Assembly (NCBI GenBank): GCA_036564245.1
Contig: DATCKU010000081.1
Span: 12,719-76,718, forward strand
DNA length: 64,000 nt
DNA from: Thermasporomyces sp036564245
GTDB taxonomy: Bacteria > Actinomycetota > Actinomycetes > Propionibacteriales > Actinopolymorphaceae
Reading direction: 5' to 3'
Under the pieces are notes generated by a model. It ran no database searches. It was not told the DNA's origin and saw only the letters and a program-made list of their open reading frames with translations. Every line of letters begins with the position of its first letter. The first letter of the stretch is position 1. The translations under genes were made by a program, and so were the position numbers. Shown here in pieces: positions 9,141 to 18,394 of the stretch.

Positions 9141-9161
9141 TTCACAGGGCTCCCGATTCAT

Positions 9162-9237
9162 TGACCAGGCGCGGCGACGCTGCGCCCACCTCGGTAGGTG
9201 CCGCCACGTGGTGAGGCAGCCGTACACCCAGCGAGGC
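9162..9237. repeat. 76-bp dispersed repeat, copy A
   Basis: This segment matches a second copy of identical length at 46867-46942. The left 29 bp differ at only two or three positions, and the right 13 bp (CACCCAGCGAGGC) are identical. Both copies keep a GGCGC-N9-GCGCC stem with different loops. Copy A also has a CACCT-CGGT-AGGTG hairpin in the middle. It lies between the end of the serine-hydrolase gene and the promoter of the LanKC-like gene. See copy B for context. Confidence 0.6.
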
Positions 9238-9251
9238 GAACCCGTCGCCGG

Positions 9252-10109
9252 TCAAAGCTTCGCGCGATCTGCCCAACTCGCGGCGGCGACTCGTGCAAGG
9301 AGCTCTCGGGCCCGCTCGTCGCTCAAGCTCGAGGTCACGCACGTGACGAGCACAAAGGGCGGTGCGTCGTCGGGGAAGACGATCGCAGCGCTGTGTCGTA
9401 TCCCGTCCACCCAACCGTTCTTGTGGGCGACCGTGGTTCCGGGCGGTAACCCCGGCGCAATGTCGTCGGTCACCTCCTGGGCGAGCAGGATCTCGAGCAT
9501 CTCCCGACACGCGGCCGGTGAGGCGTACGACCAACGACCTCGAGTACCCATGAAGATCGCGGACAACAGGGCTGCGAGATCACGAGCCGTCACGAGGTTC
9601 TCGTGTCCCTGATCGGCCGCAGGCTGGTCCTGGATCCCGCGAGTGACCGTGGCGTGATGCGCGCCCGCAGCCTGCCAAGCGGCCGCGACCGCGTCCACGC
9701 CAACCCGCTCCAGAACGAGGTTGGTGGCCAAGTTGCTGGATCTCACGATCATGCGCCGGACCAGCCAGCGAAGCGGGACCGTGCCGCCCAGCCGTTGCCA
9801 CGGCAGCGGATCGTTGTCGTAGTCCGCGGTACTCCGGTAGGTCACGGAGTCGCCAGCCGCCGACACGAACTCGTCATGGACCGGAACGTCGACGTCGAGG
9901 TCGAGCCTGCCCGCGTCTGCCGCGTGGTACGCAGCCGCCATCACGGCGACTTTCATGGTGCTGGCCGCGTAGTGTGTCGCCTCGTCGTACCGGCTGAACG
10001 TAGGACTGGCAGCGTCCAGGTCGGGACGTCCACACCAGACCGAAACGGTGCCTGGCACCGCGGCGAACACGGGTTCGAGGGAACGCAGCTCCAACTGCCC
10101 ACCGCTCAT
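9252..10109 (-). CDS. Class A beta-lactamase-like serine hydrolase
   Basis: This 285-residue protein has the class A beta-lactamase/PBP-like fold. S50-T-M-K53 is the SxxK nucleophile motif, S124-S-N126 occupies the SDN position, and K230-N-G stands in for KTG. The expected E166-type omega-loop motif is not obvious, and no signal peptide is seen. It may therefore be a cytoplasmic serine hydrolase rather than a true beta-lactamase. The ATG at 10109 overlaps the TGA of the GntR gene (ATGA), indicating translational coupling. A GTG 27 bp upstream would lie inside the regulator gene and is less likely. Confidence 0.85.
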   Translation of the reverse strand: MSGGQLELRSLEPVFAAVPGTVSVWCGRPDLDAASPTFSRYDEATHYAASTMKVAVMAAAYHAADAGRLDLDVDVPVHDEFVSAAGDSVTYRSTADYDNDPLPWQRLGGTVPLRWLVRRMIVRSSNLATNLVLERVGVDAVAAAWQAAGAHHATVTRGIQDQPAADQGHENLVTARDLAALLSAIFMGTRGRWSYASPAACREMLEILLAQEVTDDIAPGLPPGTTVAHKNGWVDGIRHSAAIVFPDDAPPFVLVTCVTSSLSDERARELLARVAAASWADRAKL

Positions 10110-10477
10110 GACTCGTCGCTCATGTCGTACGCCCATTCGACCGTAGCCAGCGCGGTGCGCAAGTCCACGCCCAGCGAGCGAACCGTCGCGACGTACTCCT
10201 CGGCGGCTGTCCGCAAGGGGTCCTTGCGCCCCGGAGGCGCCATGGCGACCACCGTCCCGTGGCGGCGCGCCGTCCGGAGCACCCCGTCGGTCTCCAGCTC
10301 CTTGTAGGCGCGGGCGACCGTGCCGGGCGCAACACCAAGATCCATGGCAAGTTGCCGAATGGGGGGCAGACGAGCACCAACGGCCAGCTCTCCGCGATCG
10401 ATCTGGGAGAGGATCTGGTCACGCACCTGCCGCCACGGCGGCACCCGGCTGGCAAAGTCGATGGCAATCGTCTGCAT
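10106..10477 (-). CDS. GntR family regulator, YtrA-like
   Basis: This 123-residue regulator has an N-terminal winged helix (LPPIRQLAMDLGVAPGTVARAYKELETDGVL at about residues 37-67, a classic GntR recognition region) and only a short helical C-terminus, as in the YtrA subfamily, which typically dimerises through its short tail. It overlaps the serine-hydrolase gene by ATGA, so it probably controls its own two-gene operon. The divergent beta-mannosidase gene is a possible second target. Confidence 0.9.
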   Translation of the reverse strand: MQTIAIDFASRVPPWRQVRDQILSQIDRGELAVGARLPPIRQLAMDLGVAPGTVARAYKELETDGVLRTARRHGTVVAMAPPGRKDPLRTAAEEYVATVRSLGVDLRTALATVEWAYDMSDES

Positions 10478-10502
10478 GTGACCCCCATCGGATGCGCAAG
10501 AG

Positions 10503-10566
10503 TGATCACTGGTCCAAGGCCCGACACGAGTTCGTACGACCGGATCCCGCGTCTTTGATCATTGGT
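10503..10566. promoter_or_regulatory. Candidate GntR operators (two TGATCA-containing repeats)
   Basis: TGATCACTGGT (10503-10513) and TGATCATTGGT (10556-10566) are direct repeats 53 bp apart in the divergent region between the GntR gene and the beta-mannosidase gene. The first is also part of the palindrome AGTGATCACT (10501-10510). Their position upstream of a YtrA-like gene makes them the best operator candidates, but no binding data apply. Confidence 0.4.
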
Positions 10567-10709
10567 TGGTCGAGCGTAGCGTGGCGGCGACCGTTGGAAG
10601 CTGACGACCCGGACGACTCTGCCCACCGAACCCGAGGAGACCCTTCAAGGCTCGACTGACGGGCGTGGCAGGGTTGGACAGCCAGGTTCGATTCGTGCAG
10701 GAGGACGTG

Positions 10710-13271
10710 ATGGGGAGCTGGCGAGACATCGACCACGGTTGGGAGCTCACGGTCGCCGACGAGCCACCTCCTCCGGACGTTCCGGAGAACGTGCGTGGTG
10801 GTGTCGTGCCGGCCACGGTCCCTGGTTGTGTGCACACCGACCTGCTCGCGGCGAACCTGATTCCCGACCCGTACCTCGATCAGAACGAGCACGCACTGCG
10901 CTGGATCGGCCGCACCCGGTGGCGGTACGCGACCAGGTTTGCCGGGCCGCCGAGCCCTCCTGGCGAATCCGAGCGGGTGGATCTCGTCTGCGAGGGCCTC
11001 GACACCATTGCGACGATCACGCTCAATGACGAGGTGGTCGGAGCGACGCAGAACATGCACCGGTCGTACCGCTTCGACGTGACGCACCTGATCCGCTCCG
11101 AGGCCAACGACCTCGTCATCACGTTCGACTCGGCAGAAAGGTACGCACGGGAGCAACGCGATCGGCTGGGCGACCGGCCTGGTCCCAACTCCGCGACGCC
11201 GGAACCGTTCAACTTCGTACGCAAGATGGCGTGCAACTTCGGCTGGGACTGGGGCCCGGTACTGGTGACCGCGGGGATCTGGAAACCGATTCGGCTCCAC
11301 ACCTGGCACACGGCACGCCTGGCCCAGGTACGCCCGCTCGTGAGCGTCACCGGATCGGCAGGCACGTCTGAGCGCTCTGGTGCAGTCGGCCGGGTGCAGG
11401 TGATCGTCGAGGTCGAGCGGGTCGATCCCGAGGCCAACGTCGGCTTGCGCGTCACCGCGACCGTGGCAGGAGTCCAGGGCCAGGTCGACATCGGTGCTGG
11501 AGTTTCCTCGGCGACGGTTGAGCTGGAGGTTCCGGACGTCGAGCTGTGGTGGCCTCATGGCCTTGGCGACCAACCGCTGTACGACCTCACCGTCACCTTG
11601 GCGAGCGCGAGCACGGGCGACGTCCTCGACACCTGGACGCGCCGGATCGGTTTTCGTACCGTCCGGCTGGACACGACGCCCGACGACATCGGCTCCGCGT
11701 TCACCATCGTGGTGAACGACGTCCCGATCTTCGCCCGCGGCGCCAACTGGATCCCCGACGATTGCTTCCCGAGCCGGGTCGACCGTTCCCGCTATCAGGC
11801 CCGCCTGCACCAGGCCAAAGACGCCGGCATCAACCTGCTCCGCGTGTGGGGCGGCGGGATCTACGAGCAGGATGCGTTCTACGACGTGGCCGATGAGCTC
11901 GGGATCCTGGTCTGGCAGGACTTCCTCTTCGCCTGTGCAGCGTATCCCGAAGAGCCTCCGTTCGCTGGCGAGGTGGAAGCGGAGGCCCGGGAGAACGTTG
12001 CGCGGCTCATGCCCCATCCGAGCCTCGTGTTGTGGAACGGCAACAACGAGAACATCTGGGGCTGGTTCGATTGGGGCTGGCGGTCGAGGCTCGACGATCG
12101 AACCTGGGGTAAGGGCTACTACGTCGACCTGCTCGCCCGGGTCGTGGACGAGACCGACCCGACACGGCCGTACTGGCCCGGGAGTCCCTATTCCGGCTCC
12201 TTCGACATCCATCCGAACGCTGACGAGTTCGGGTGCAAGCACGTCTGGGACGTGTGGAACGAGCGCGACTACACGGGGTACCGCGACTACGTCCCACGTT
12301 TCGTCGCCGAGTTCGGCTGGCAAGGACCGCCGGCTTGGGCGACGCTCACCCGCGCGGTGCACGACGACCCGCTCACGCCTGACTCGCCGGCCCTTGCAAG
12401 TCATCAGAAGGCGGTCGACGGCAACGGGAAGCTGGCCCGCGGGCTCGCACCCCACTTCGACGAACCGCAGTCGTTCGACGACTGGCACTGGCTGACGCAG
12501 CTCAACCAAGCACGCGCGGCTGCGTACGGCATCGAGCACTTCCGCTCGCATCGAGGCCGGTGCATGGGGACCGTGATCTGGCAGCTGAACGACTGCTGGC
12601 CGGTCATCTCGTGGGCGGCGATCGACGGTGACGGCAGACGAAAGCCGTTGTGGTATGCGCTGCGCCGCGTCTACGACCCGCGGCTTCTCACCGTGCAGCC
12701 ACGGGAGGGGAGCCTCGTCGTGATCGCGGTGAACGAAGATCGCGAGCCGTGGACCGCTGACGTCGCCATCGAGCGCCGGACCTTCGCCGGCGAGGTGCTC
12801 GGGCGGCACGAGGCGAAGCTCGAGATCGCCGGCGGCTCGACGAACGCCGTGAAGATCCCAGCTGACGTCGCCACGGCCAGCGACCCGTCCTCGGAGGTAC
12901 TCGTCGTCAGCGTGGCAGACGAGCCTCCCATGACAGACAGCTCCGGCCATGGGCAGCTCCATCGGCGGGCATGGTGGTTCTACGCCGAGGACAAGAACCT
13001 CGCGTACCCAGAGCCGGACGTGGACGTCTCCGTGTCGCAGGATCTGCGTACGGGTACCGCCGAGGTGAGCGTCACCGCCCGCAGCTTCGTCCGTGACCTG
13101 GCGGTGTTCGCCGACCGACTGGATCCGGGGGCCGAGGCAGACGACATGTTGGTGACGCTGTTCCCCGGTGAGTCGCACACGTTCCGGATAGCAGGTCTTG
13201 GTCGCCCGATCGTGCCAGCCGACGTCAGCAGTCCTCCCGTGCTCCGATCCGCCGGCGACACCAGAAGATGA
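10710..13271 (+). CDS. Beta-mannosidase, glycoside hydrolase family 2
   Basis: This 853-residue GH2 enzyme hydrolyses terminal beta-mannosyl residues. It has an N-terminal jelly-roll sugar-binding domain, an immunoglobulin-like domain, a TIM barrel and C-terminal beta domains. The general acid/base is E447 in WNGNNEN and the nucleophile is E534 in VAEFGWQGPP. The NFGWDWGP motif is typical of beta-mannosidases. No signal peptide is present, so it is probably cytoplasmic and acts on imported manno-oligosaccharides. ATG 10710 follows GGAGG (10700-10704) with a 5-nt spacer, which decides the start against an upstream in-frame GTG. Confidence 0.94.
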   Translation: MGSWRDIDHGWELTVADEPPPPDVPENVRGGVVPATVPGCVHTDLLAANLIPDPYLDQNEHALRWIGRTRWRYATRFAGPPSPPGESERVDLVCEGLDTIATITLNDEVVGATQNMHRSYRFDVTHLIRSEANDLVITFDSAERYAREQRDRLGDRPGPNSATPEPFNFVRKMACNFGWDWGPVLVTAGIWKPIRLHTWHTARLAQVRPLVSVTGSAGTSERSGAVGRVQVIVEVERVDPEANVGLRVTATVAGVQGQVDIGAGVSSATVELEVPDVELWWPHGLGDQPLYDLTVTLASASTGDVLDTWTRRIGFRTVRLDTTPDDIGSAFTIVVNDVPIFARGANWIPDDCFPSRVDRSRYQARLHQAKDAGINLLRVWGGGIYEQDAFYDVADELGILVWQDFLFACAAYPEEPPFAGEVEAEARENVARLMPHPSLVLWNGNNENIWGWFDWGWRSRLDDRTWGKGYYVDLLARVVDETDPTRPYWPGSPYSGSFDIHPNADEFGCKHVWDVWNERDYTGYRDYVPRFVAEFGWQGPPAWATLTRAVHDDPLTPDSPALASHQKAVDGNGKLARGLAPHFDEPQSFDDWHWLTQLNQARAAAYGIEHFRSHRGRCMGTVIWQLNDCWPVISWAAIDGDGRRKPLWYALRRVYDPRLLTVQPREGSLVVIAVNEDREPWTADVAIERRTFAGEVLGRHEAKLEIAGGSTNAVKIPADVATASDPSSEVLVVSVADEPPMTDSSGHGQLHRRAWWFYAEDKNLAYPEPDVDVSVSQDLRTGTAEVSVTARSFVRDLAVFADRLDPGAEADDMLVTLFPGESHTFRIAGLGRPIVPADVSSPPVLRSAGDTRR

Positions 13272-13285
13272 GGTGACACTCGATC

Positions 13286-13942
13286 GTGCCGGGTCGGTCC
13301 GGCGCGCTGTCCGTCGTCGACGGGGGTCGCCGTGTCGCGGTCTACGAAGACATCGGCGGCGGCCGGCCAGCCGCGCACGCTAAGACGTGGCGTGGTCTCG
13401 GTGCCATCCTTGCCAAGATGCATGGCCTTGCACCCGTCCCACGACCGTTCGCGATCGCAATCCAGGCCGCCGCAGACGAACTGGAACGGCAGGCTGACGA
13501 CTACCCGTTTGCCGACCAGTTCCGATCGCTGATCCCACGCGTACGGCGTATCAGCGAGCAACCCGCCGCAACGATCCACGGCGAGATCAACCTCAGCAAA
13601 GTCTGTCAGAGGCCTAACGGGCGACCTTGTCCTCCTCGATTGGGACCAGGCTGGCACGGGCCCGACTGCGCTTGATCTGGGGTATCCGCTGCTCTGCGTC
13701 TTCCACGACGAAGACCTCACCTGGCACGCCGACCATGCCGCCGCCTTCTGCACCGCGTACGCCGAGACCAGCAGACAACGGTTCCGTCACCCGAGCAGAT
13801 CTTCGATGCCGCGCTCCTGCACGCCACGCGGTACCTGCGCTTCTCGAACACCACTCAGCGCTGGGCACGTGTGGCGCATGCCATCCGCCACGAACGCAGG
13901 ATCCTCACGTTCCTGGCCGACGTACTTGGCTTGTGCCTCTAG
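13286..13942 (+). pseudogene. Aminoglycoside phosphotransferase-like pseudogene
   Basis: Three reading frames together encode the C-terminal two thirds of an APH/choline-kinase-like protein. The first runs from GTG 13286 to ATIHGEINLSKV, equivalent to the HGDLHPGN catalytic loop. After a one-base shift near 13615 it continues as GDLVLLDWDQAGTGPTALDLGYP, the LVLLDWD Mg2+ site. After another shift near 13780 it continues as EQIFDAALLHATRYLRF to a TAG at 13940-13942. The catalytic Asp of HGD reads Glu, and the N-terminal lobe is missing. It follows the beta-mannosidase gene by 14 bp. Shifts could be sequencing indels, but the missing N-lobe argues for decay. Confidence 0.75.
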
Positions 13943-13997
13943 GGCAGCCAAGGCAATCAGTAATTGCCACGGCCGACCCGTCGGTTTGATGGATGGC

Positions 13998-14993
13998 TCA
14001 GGGAACGACCTGAATCTTCCGGCCGATACCAGCCTTGAACTGGGCGAGGGCCTTGGCGTAGTCGTCGAGCGGGAACCGGTCACTGATCATGATCTCAGGC
14101 CGCAAGACACCGTTGACGAAGAGGTCACCGGCCCGCTCGAAACTGTGCAGCACCGCCATCGAGCCCGTGATGGTGATCTCCTGGTTGTAGATCTTGTACG
14201 GCTCGATCTCGGCTCGGGCATCGTACGACGCGACACCGAACTGCAGGAAGGTTCCTCCTCGGCCCACCCGGGTGAGTCCGTCTCGGATGGCGGCCTCCAC
14301 ACCGGTGCAGTCGATCACGACATCCCAGCCACGCGGGTAGTTCTCGGCAAGCTCGTCTGCGGATGTCGCGCTCGCCGAACAGCCCAGGATGCGGGCGGTC
14401 TCCAGTCGCGCCGGGTTGATGTCGACGACGCTGACGCTGCCGGCACCGGCACGCTTGGCAAGCTCCAGCATCATGAGCCCCATCGTGCCGGCGCCGTAGA
14501 CGAGGTAGTGGTCGCCGAGCATGCGGGGGAGGACGTCGAAGCCGCGCACCGCGCACGACAGCGGCTCGATCAACGCCGCATCGGCCGTAGAGACACCTTC
14601 GGGGAGTCGATAGCAGTTCTTGACCGGGGCGAGCGCGTACTCCGCGGCACCCCCGGCGGTCGTCACCCCGATCGCGGCCCACCGCTCGCAGAGGTTCCCG
14701 CGTGCCCGACGGCAGTAGTGGCACTCGCCGCAGTGCAGCGACGGGTCCACGGCGACCTGGTCGCCCGTCGCCAGCTCCGTGACCTCACTCCCGACCGCGA
14801 CCACCTCGCCGGCGAACTCGTGGCCGGGCACGACCGGCAGGCTCGGAGCGAACTCACCTTCCAGGATGTGCAGGTCGGTTCCGCAGATTCCGCACCCGGC
14901 GACCGCGACGACCACATCCCGCGGGCCTGGTGTCGGATCGGGAACGGTCTCGACATCCACCTGGCCCGGCGCGCTGATGATGGCTGCCTTCAT
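13998..14993 (-). CDS. Zinc-dependent alcohol/polyol dehydrogenase (MDR family)
   Basis: This 331-residue medium-chain dehydrogenase has catalytic zinc ligands C37 (GICGTD) and H58-E59 (PGHEF). It also has the four-cysteine structural zinc lobe C88, C91, C94 and C102, and a Rossmann GAGTMGL motif near 167. It resembles arabinitol/sorbitol-type dehydrogenases, which would oxidise a sugar alcohol with NAD(P)+. It is the second gene of a two-gene operon, 33 bp after the sorbitol-dehydrogenase-like gene, with AGGAGGACG ahead of its ATG. The substrate is not determinable from sequence. Confidence 0.9.
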   Translation of the reverse strand: MKAAIISAPGQVDVETVPDPTPGPRDVVVAVAGCGICGTDLHILEGEFAPSLPVVPGHEFAGEVVAVGSEVTELATGDQVAVDPSLHCGECHYCRRARGNLCERWAAIGVTTAGGAAEYALAPVKNCYRLPEGVSTADAALIEPLSCAVRGFDVLPRMLGDHYLVYGAGTMGLMMLELAKRAGAGSVSVVDINPARLETARILGCSASATSADELAENYPRGWDVVIDCTGVEAAIRDGLTRVGRGGTFLQFGVASYDARAEIEPYKIYNQEITITGSMAVLHSFERAGDLFVNGVLRPEIMISDRFPLDDYAKALAQFKAGIGRKIQVVP

Positions 14994-15026
14994 GGCGTCA
15001 TCGTCCTCCTACAACGGGTCGCTTGG

Positions 15027-16037
15027 TCACTGCTGCGGATGAACCATCGGCTTGATCGTGGTCGGGTCGTTCGCGGCCACGGTGAGTGCTGCCTCGGTGT
15101 CCGCGAGACCGAAGTGATGGGTGGCCAGGCTGTCGAGATCCACCTCGCGAGAGGCGGCCAGCGCGATCGCCGTCGGCCAGGTGTTGGCGTACCGGAACGT
15201 CCCTGTCACTTCCAGCTCGTACGCCTGGACATGCGCCAGGGGCAGCGGGATCTCATCGCCGCCCATGCCGACCAGCACGACGCGTCCGGCGCGCCGCACG
15301 CGACGGATTGCTTCGTTGATCGCCTCCGGTACGCCGGAGCACTCGATGAGCACGTCTGCCTCGACGTCAGCCTCGGCGAGCGAAGTCTCGGACACGTCGA
15401 TCGCCGTGGCTCCGAGGGCCTTCGCCTTCGCCAGCCGGTGGGGTCGCACGTCGGTGACGACGACGTCCCTCGCACCGAACACCCGGGCCGCCTGCAGTGC
15501 CACCAGTCCGATCGGACCAGCACCCGTGACCAGGACAGTCATGCCGGGAGCGACCCGAGCCTTGCGGGCACTCCACACGCCGACCGAGAGAGGTTCCAAG
15601 AGGGCTGCCGCGTCGTCGGAGATCGAATCGGGCACGGGGTGTGCGAACTCTTCGTGCAGCGCGACGTACTCGCAGAACGCTCCGTCGATCGGCGGCGTGG
15701 CGAAGAACCGCATGTCCGGGCACAGGTTGTAGCGGCCGGCACGGCACTCTGTGCAGGTGAAGCACGGGACCCCAGGCTCCAACGACACCCGCTGCCCGAC
15801 CTCGTGTCGATGGGCGTCGGGACCTCGCGCCACCACGACGCCGCCCGCCTCGTGCCCCAGGATCAGGGGCGAGCGGACGACGAAGTCACCGATCCGACCG
15901 TGCTCGTAGTAGTGCACATCTGAGCCGCACGTGCCCACGGACGTCACCTGGACGAGCACGTCGCGGGGACCGAGCGTCGGCACGGGGCGCTCCTCCAGGA
16001 CCAGGCTCTTGACCTCCCGGAGGACCGCTGCCCGCAT
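15027..16037 (-). CDS. Sorbitol/L-iditol dehydrogenase-like zinc dehydrogenase
   Basis: About 336 residues of the MDR superfamily are present, with C37 (VGTCGSDVHYYEHGRIG) and H62-E63 as catalytic zinc ligands. The CGSDVHYYxxG block is characteristic of sorbitol/xylitol dehydrogenases. A structural-zinc CFTCTECRAGRYNLC cluster and a Rossmann GAGPIGL motif follow. The family normally begins at MRAAVL, so I place the start at ATG 16037; an in-frame ATG at 16094 has a fair Shine-Dalgarno (GCGGAG) and would add 19 residues. It is divergent from the PfkB kinase gene, and the 110-bp gap should hold both promoters. Confidence 0.9.
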   Translation of the reverse strand: MRAAVLREVKSLVLEERPVPTLGPRDVLVQVTSVGTCGSDVHYYEHGRIGDFVVRSPLILGHEAGGVVVARGPDAHRHEVGQRVSLEPGVPCFTCTECRAGRYNLCPDMRFFATPPIDGAFCEYVALHEEFAHPVPDSISDDAAALLEPLSVGVWSARKARVAPGMTVLVTGAGPIGLVALQAARVFGARDVVVTDVRPHRLAKAKALGATAIDVSETSLAEADVEADVLIECSGVPEAINEAIRRVRRAGRVVLVGMGGDEIPLPLAHVQAYELEVTGTFRYANTWPTAIALAASREVDLDSLATHHFGLADTEAALTVAANDPTTIKPMVHPQQ

Positions 16038-16147
16038 GGTCTGCGGAATCCTCGTCACGTGGATGAAGGTACTCGTCGTGAGCGCCGTGCGCATGGATGG
16101 CTCCGCTGCCGATGCCGGTCGACATCGTGGGCTACAGTGACCAGCGC

Positions 16148-17107
16148 ATGGTCATCACCGTGACGCCCAACCCCTCCATCGACCGTACGCTCGACGTCGC
16201 GCAGTTGACGCCTGGTGCGGTCAATCGGGCGTCGGCGGTAAGGGTCGAGCCCAGCGGCAAAGGGGTCAACGTGACCCGGGCGTTGCTGCGCAACGGGATC
16301 GGATCGACCGCCGTGTTGCCCATCGGCGGGTACGAAGGCACCCACCTGGGAGCGCTGCTCGAGGATGCCGGCGTTCCGTACGTCGGCGTACCGATTGCTG
16401 GTGCCGTACGCGTCAACATCTCGTTACGGGGCCCGAAGGGCGTGGTGACCAAGGTCAACGAGCCTGGACCCAGCCTGTCCTGGGCGGAGTCCGAAGCGCT
16501 GCAGGACGCAGTGGTTTCTCGCGTTGGGCGCGGAGACTGGGTGGTGGCGTCCGGCACACTGCCGGGTGGCGTGAGCGAGAGCTTCTACGCCGACCTCGCC
16601 GAGGCGGTCCGCCGCAGGGGTGGCCGGTTCGCCGTCGACTCCAGTGGGGAAGCGCTCCGGCGGGCACTCGAGGGTCGGCCCGATCTCGTCAAGCCGAACC
16701 GCACAGAGCTTGCCGAGCTGGTCGGTCGCCCTTTGCACACGCTGGGCGACGTGTTGGAAGCGGCGGCGCAGGTGCGTGACCTGAGCGGTGGAGTGGTGCT
16801 GGCCAGTCTCGGTGCCGACGGCGCCCTCCTGGTCGATGGCAGCGGCATCGCGGTGCACGCGGAGGCGCCCGTGGGAACGGTCCGCAGCACGGTCGGGGCC
16901 GGCGACAGCCTCCTCGCCGGCTACCTGAGCGTGGCCACACGCAGCGACCGGGCAGGCGATTCGCTTGCCGCGCTGCGCGAGGCAGTGGCGTGGGGTTCGG
17001 CCGCAGTACGGTCGACCGGGAGCGTCGGTCAACGGGTCACGGATGCCGAACGCCGGAACGTACGCCTGCACCAGCCGCCTGATCCACACCGCCAGCTCAC
17101 TGCCTGA
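16148..17107 (+). CDS. PfkB family sugar kinase, 1-phosphofructokinase-like
   Basis: This 319-residue ribokinase-fold enzyme resembles 1-phosphofructokinase/tagatose-6-phosphate kinase (FruK/LacC). The N-terminal signature VTPNPSIDRTL is diagnostic, SGKGVNVTRAL is the substrate loop, and GAGDSLLAGYL near 258-268 holds the catalytic Asp and anion hole. It would phosphorylate a ketohexose phosphate at C1 or C6. No PTS genes adjoin it, so the phosphorylated substrate must come from another step, possibly the FGGY kinase. I prefer ATG 16148, which starts the conserved MVITVTPNPS block. Confidence 0.9.
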   Translation: MVITVTPNPSIDRTLDVAQLTPGAVNRASAVRVEPSGKGVNVTRALLRNGIGSTAVLPIGGYEGTHLGALLEDAGVPYVGVPIAGAVRVNISLRGPKGVVTKVNEPGPSLSWAESEALQDAVVSRVGRGDWVVASGTLPGGVSESFYADLAEAVRRRGGRFAVDSSGEALRRALEGRPDLVKPNRTELAELVGRPLHTLGDVLEAAAQVRDLSGGVVLASLGADGALLVDGSGIAVHAEAPVGTVRSTVGAGDSLLAGYLSVATRSDRAGDSLAALREAVAWGSAAVRSTGSVGQRVTDAERRNVRLHQPPDPHRQLTA

Positions 17108-17341
17108 GCCGACCCGCCACCGGCTTTCCACCTGATCACGTGCGTCTCGCCGGTGGGCCCGGGGTGCTGGATCATGGCATCCCACCGCCGGACGACCCTT
17201 TCTCGTCCCGCGTACGCCTCGGATGGGTCGTGACCGGTTCGCGTGATCATTTGGAGCCACGGACGATAGCTCTGTCCCCACGCAAGGACGCCATAGAGTG
17301 GGTGCCCGGGATCGATCCTCGAGCGACGAGTGGAGCAAGGC

Positions 17342-18394
17342 GTGCGGGTCCTGGTGGTCGGTGACCATTTCATCGCGGCTGAGCACTACGTCGATGCCCT
17401 CGCTGAGGCAGGGCTCGACCCGGCCGATGTCACCACGATCGCGTGGGCAGGAAGCAAGGCTGACCAGCACGCGGCACAGCAACGGATGGAACGCACCGGA
17501 CCCGCAGCCGTCGCCGTACCACAGGAGATCTGCGCGGCGATCGGGGACGCCGACGTCCTCGCCGTTCACTTCGCACCGGTACCTGCCGCCGTACTCGACG
17601 CCGCGCCGAAGTTACAGGCTGTCGTCGTCGCCCGCGCCGGACTCGAGAACGTCGACATCGACGCCGCCACCGCACGAAACGTCGCGGTCGTTCCGGTCCA
17701 CGGGCGAAACGCCTCAGCGGTCGCGGAGCTCGCCATCGGTCTCATGCTCGCCGAAGCCCGCGACATCGCGCGCGCCGACGCCTCGGTGAAGTCCGGCGGC
17801 TGGCGGAAGGACTTCGGTGGTCCCGGCGACGAGATCGGCGGGAGCGTGGTGGGTCTCGTGGGGTTCGGTCATGTGGGTCGGGCACTCGCCGGGATGCTGC
17901 GCGGATTCGACGTACGCCTGCTCGTACACGATCCGTACGTCGACCCGACCACGCTGCGAGACCACGGCGCCACGCCCGTCGACCTCGACACGGTGTTCCG
18001 CGAGTCCGATTTCGTCCACATCCTTGCCCGCCTGACGCCGGAGACCGAGCGTTTCATCACGGCGAGGCACATCGCCTTGATGAAACCGACCGCCTACTTC
18101 ATCAACACCTCGCGCAGCCGTCTCGTCGACACCGACGCGCTCCTGGCTGCCTGTGTCCATCGGTCCATCGCCGGTGCGGCGCTCGATGTCTTCGATGAGG
18201 AGCCGCTCCCTCCAGACAGCCCCTGGCGTCGCCTGGACAACGTCACGATCACGACGCACTTCGGGGGCGACACGACGACGACCATCGTCCGCTCGACACG
18301 GCTCGTGGCGCAGGCGATCGCCGAGCTGCAGCGATCCGGTCGGATCCGGACGGCGGTCAACGCTCGCGCGCTCGGATGGGAGGAGGGCCCATGA
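17342..18394 (+). CDS. D-isomer-specific 2-hydroxyacid dehydrogenase
   Basis: This 350-residue NAD-dependent dehydrogenase of the phosphoglycerate/D-2-hydroxyacid family has the Rossmann motif GLVGFGHVGRALAG, the substrate Arg in ARAGLENVD, the catalytic Glu in DVFDEEPLP and the catalytic His in TTHFGG. It may reduce or oxidise a sugar-acid or hydroxy acid in the surrounding polyol pathway. I chose GTG 17342 because GGAG (17332-17335) precedes it by 6 nt; a GTG four codons upstream has no ribosome site. The stop overlaps the FGGY kinase start (ATGA). The 234 bp before it show nothing recognisable. Confidence 0.9.
   Translation: MRVLVVGDHFIAAEHYVDALAEAGLDPADVTTIAWAGSKADQHAAQQRMERTGPAAVAVPQEICAAIGDADVLAVHFAPVPAAVLDAAPKLQAVVVARAGLENVDIDAATARNVAVVPVHGRNASAVAELAIGLMLAEARDIARADASVKSGGWRKDFGGPGDEIGGSVVGLVGFGHVGRALAGMLRGFDVRLLVHDPYVDPTTLRDHGATPVDLDTVFRESDFVHILARLTPETERFITARHIALMKPTAYFINTSRSRLVDTDALLAACVHRSIAGAALDVFDEEPLPPDSPWRRLDNVTITTHFGGDTTTTIVRSTRLVAQAIAELQRSGRIRTAVNARALGWEEGP

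Noticed and set aside
9027..9161. A short minus-strand frame before the LanKC-like gene containing VLSLQ followed by Cys, Ser and Thr, reminiscent of a class III lanthipeptide leader
   Set aside because: It overlaps the LanKC-like start in another frame, has no ribosome site, and the LQ motif is too short to be meaningful alone.
10506..13178. An 890-codon open frame antisense to the beta-mannosidase gene
   Set aside because: It mirrors the codon pattern of a well-supported GH2 enzyme; long antisense frames are expected at this GC content.
16038..16094. Upstream start (ATG 16094) for the sorbitol-dehydrogenase-like gene
   Set aside because: It has a fair ribosome site but adds 19 residues not seen in the family and crowds the divergent promoter region; kept only as an alternative.
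17241..17253. TGATCATTTGG before the 2-hydroxyacid dehydrogenase gene, similar to the proposed GntR repeats
   Set aside because: It is a single imperfect copy, which is likely by chance over 64 kb.
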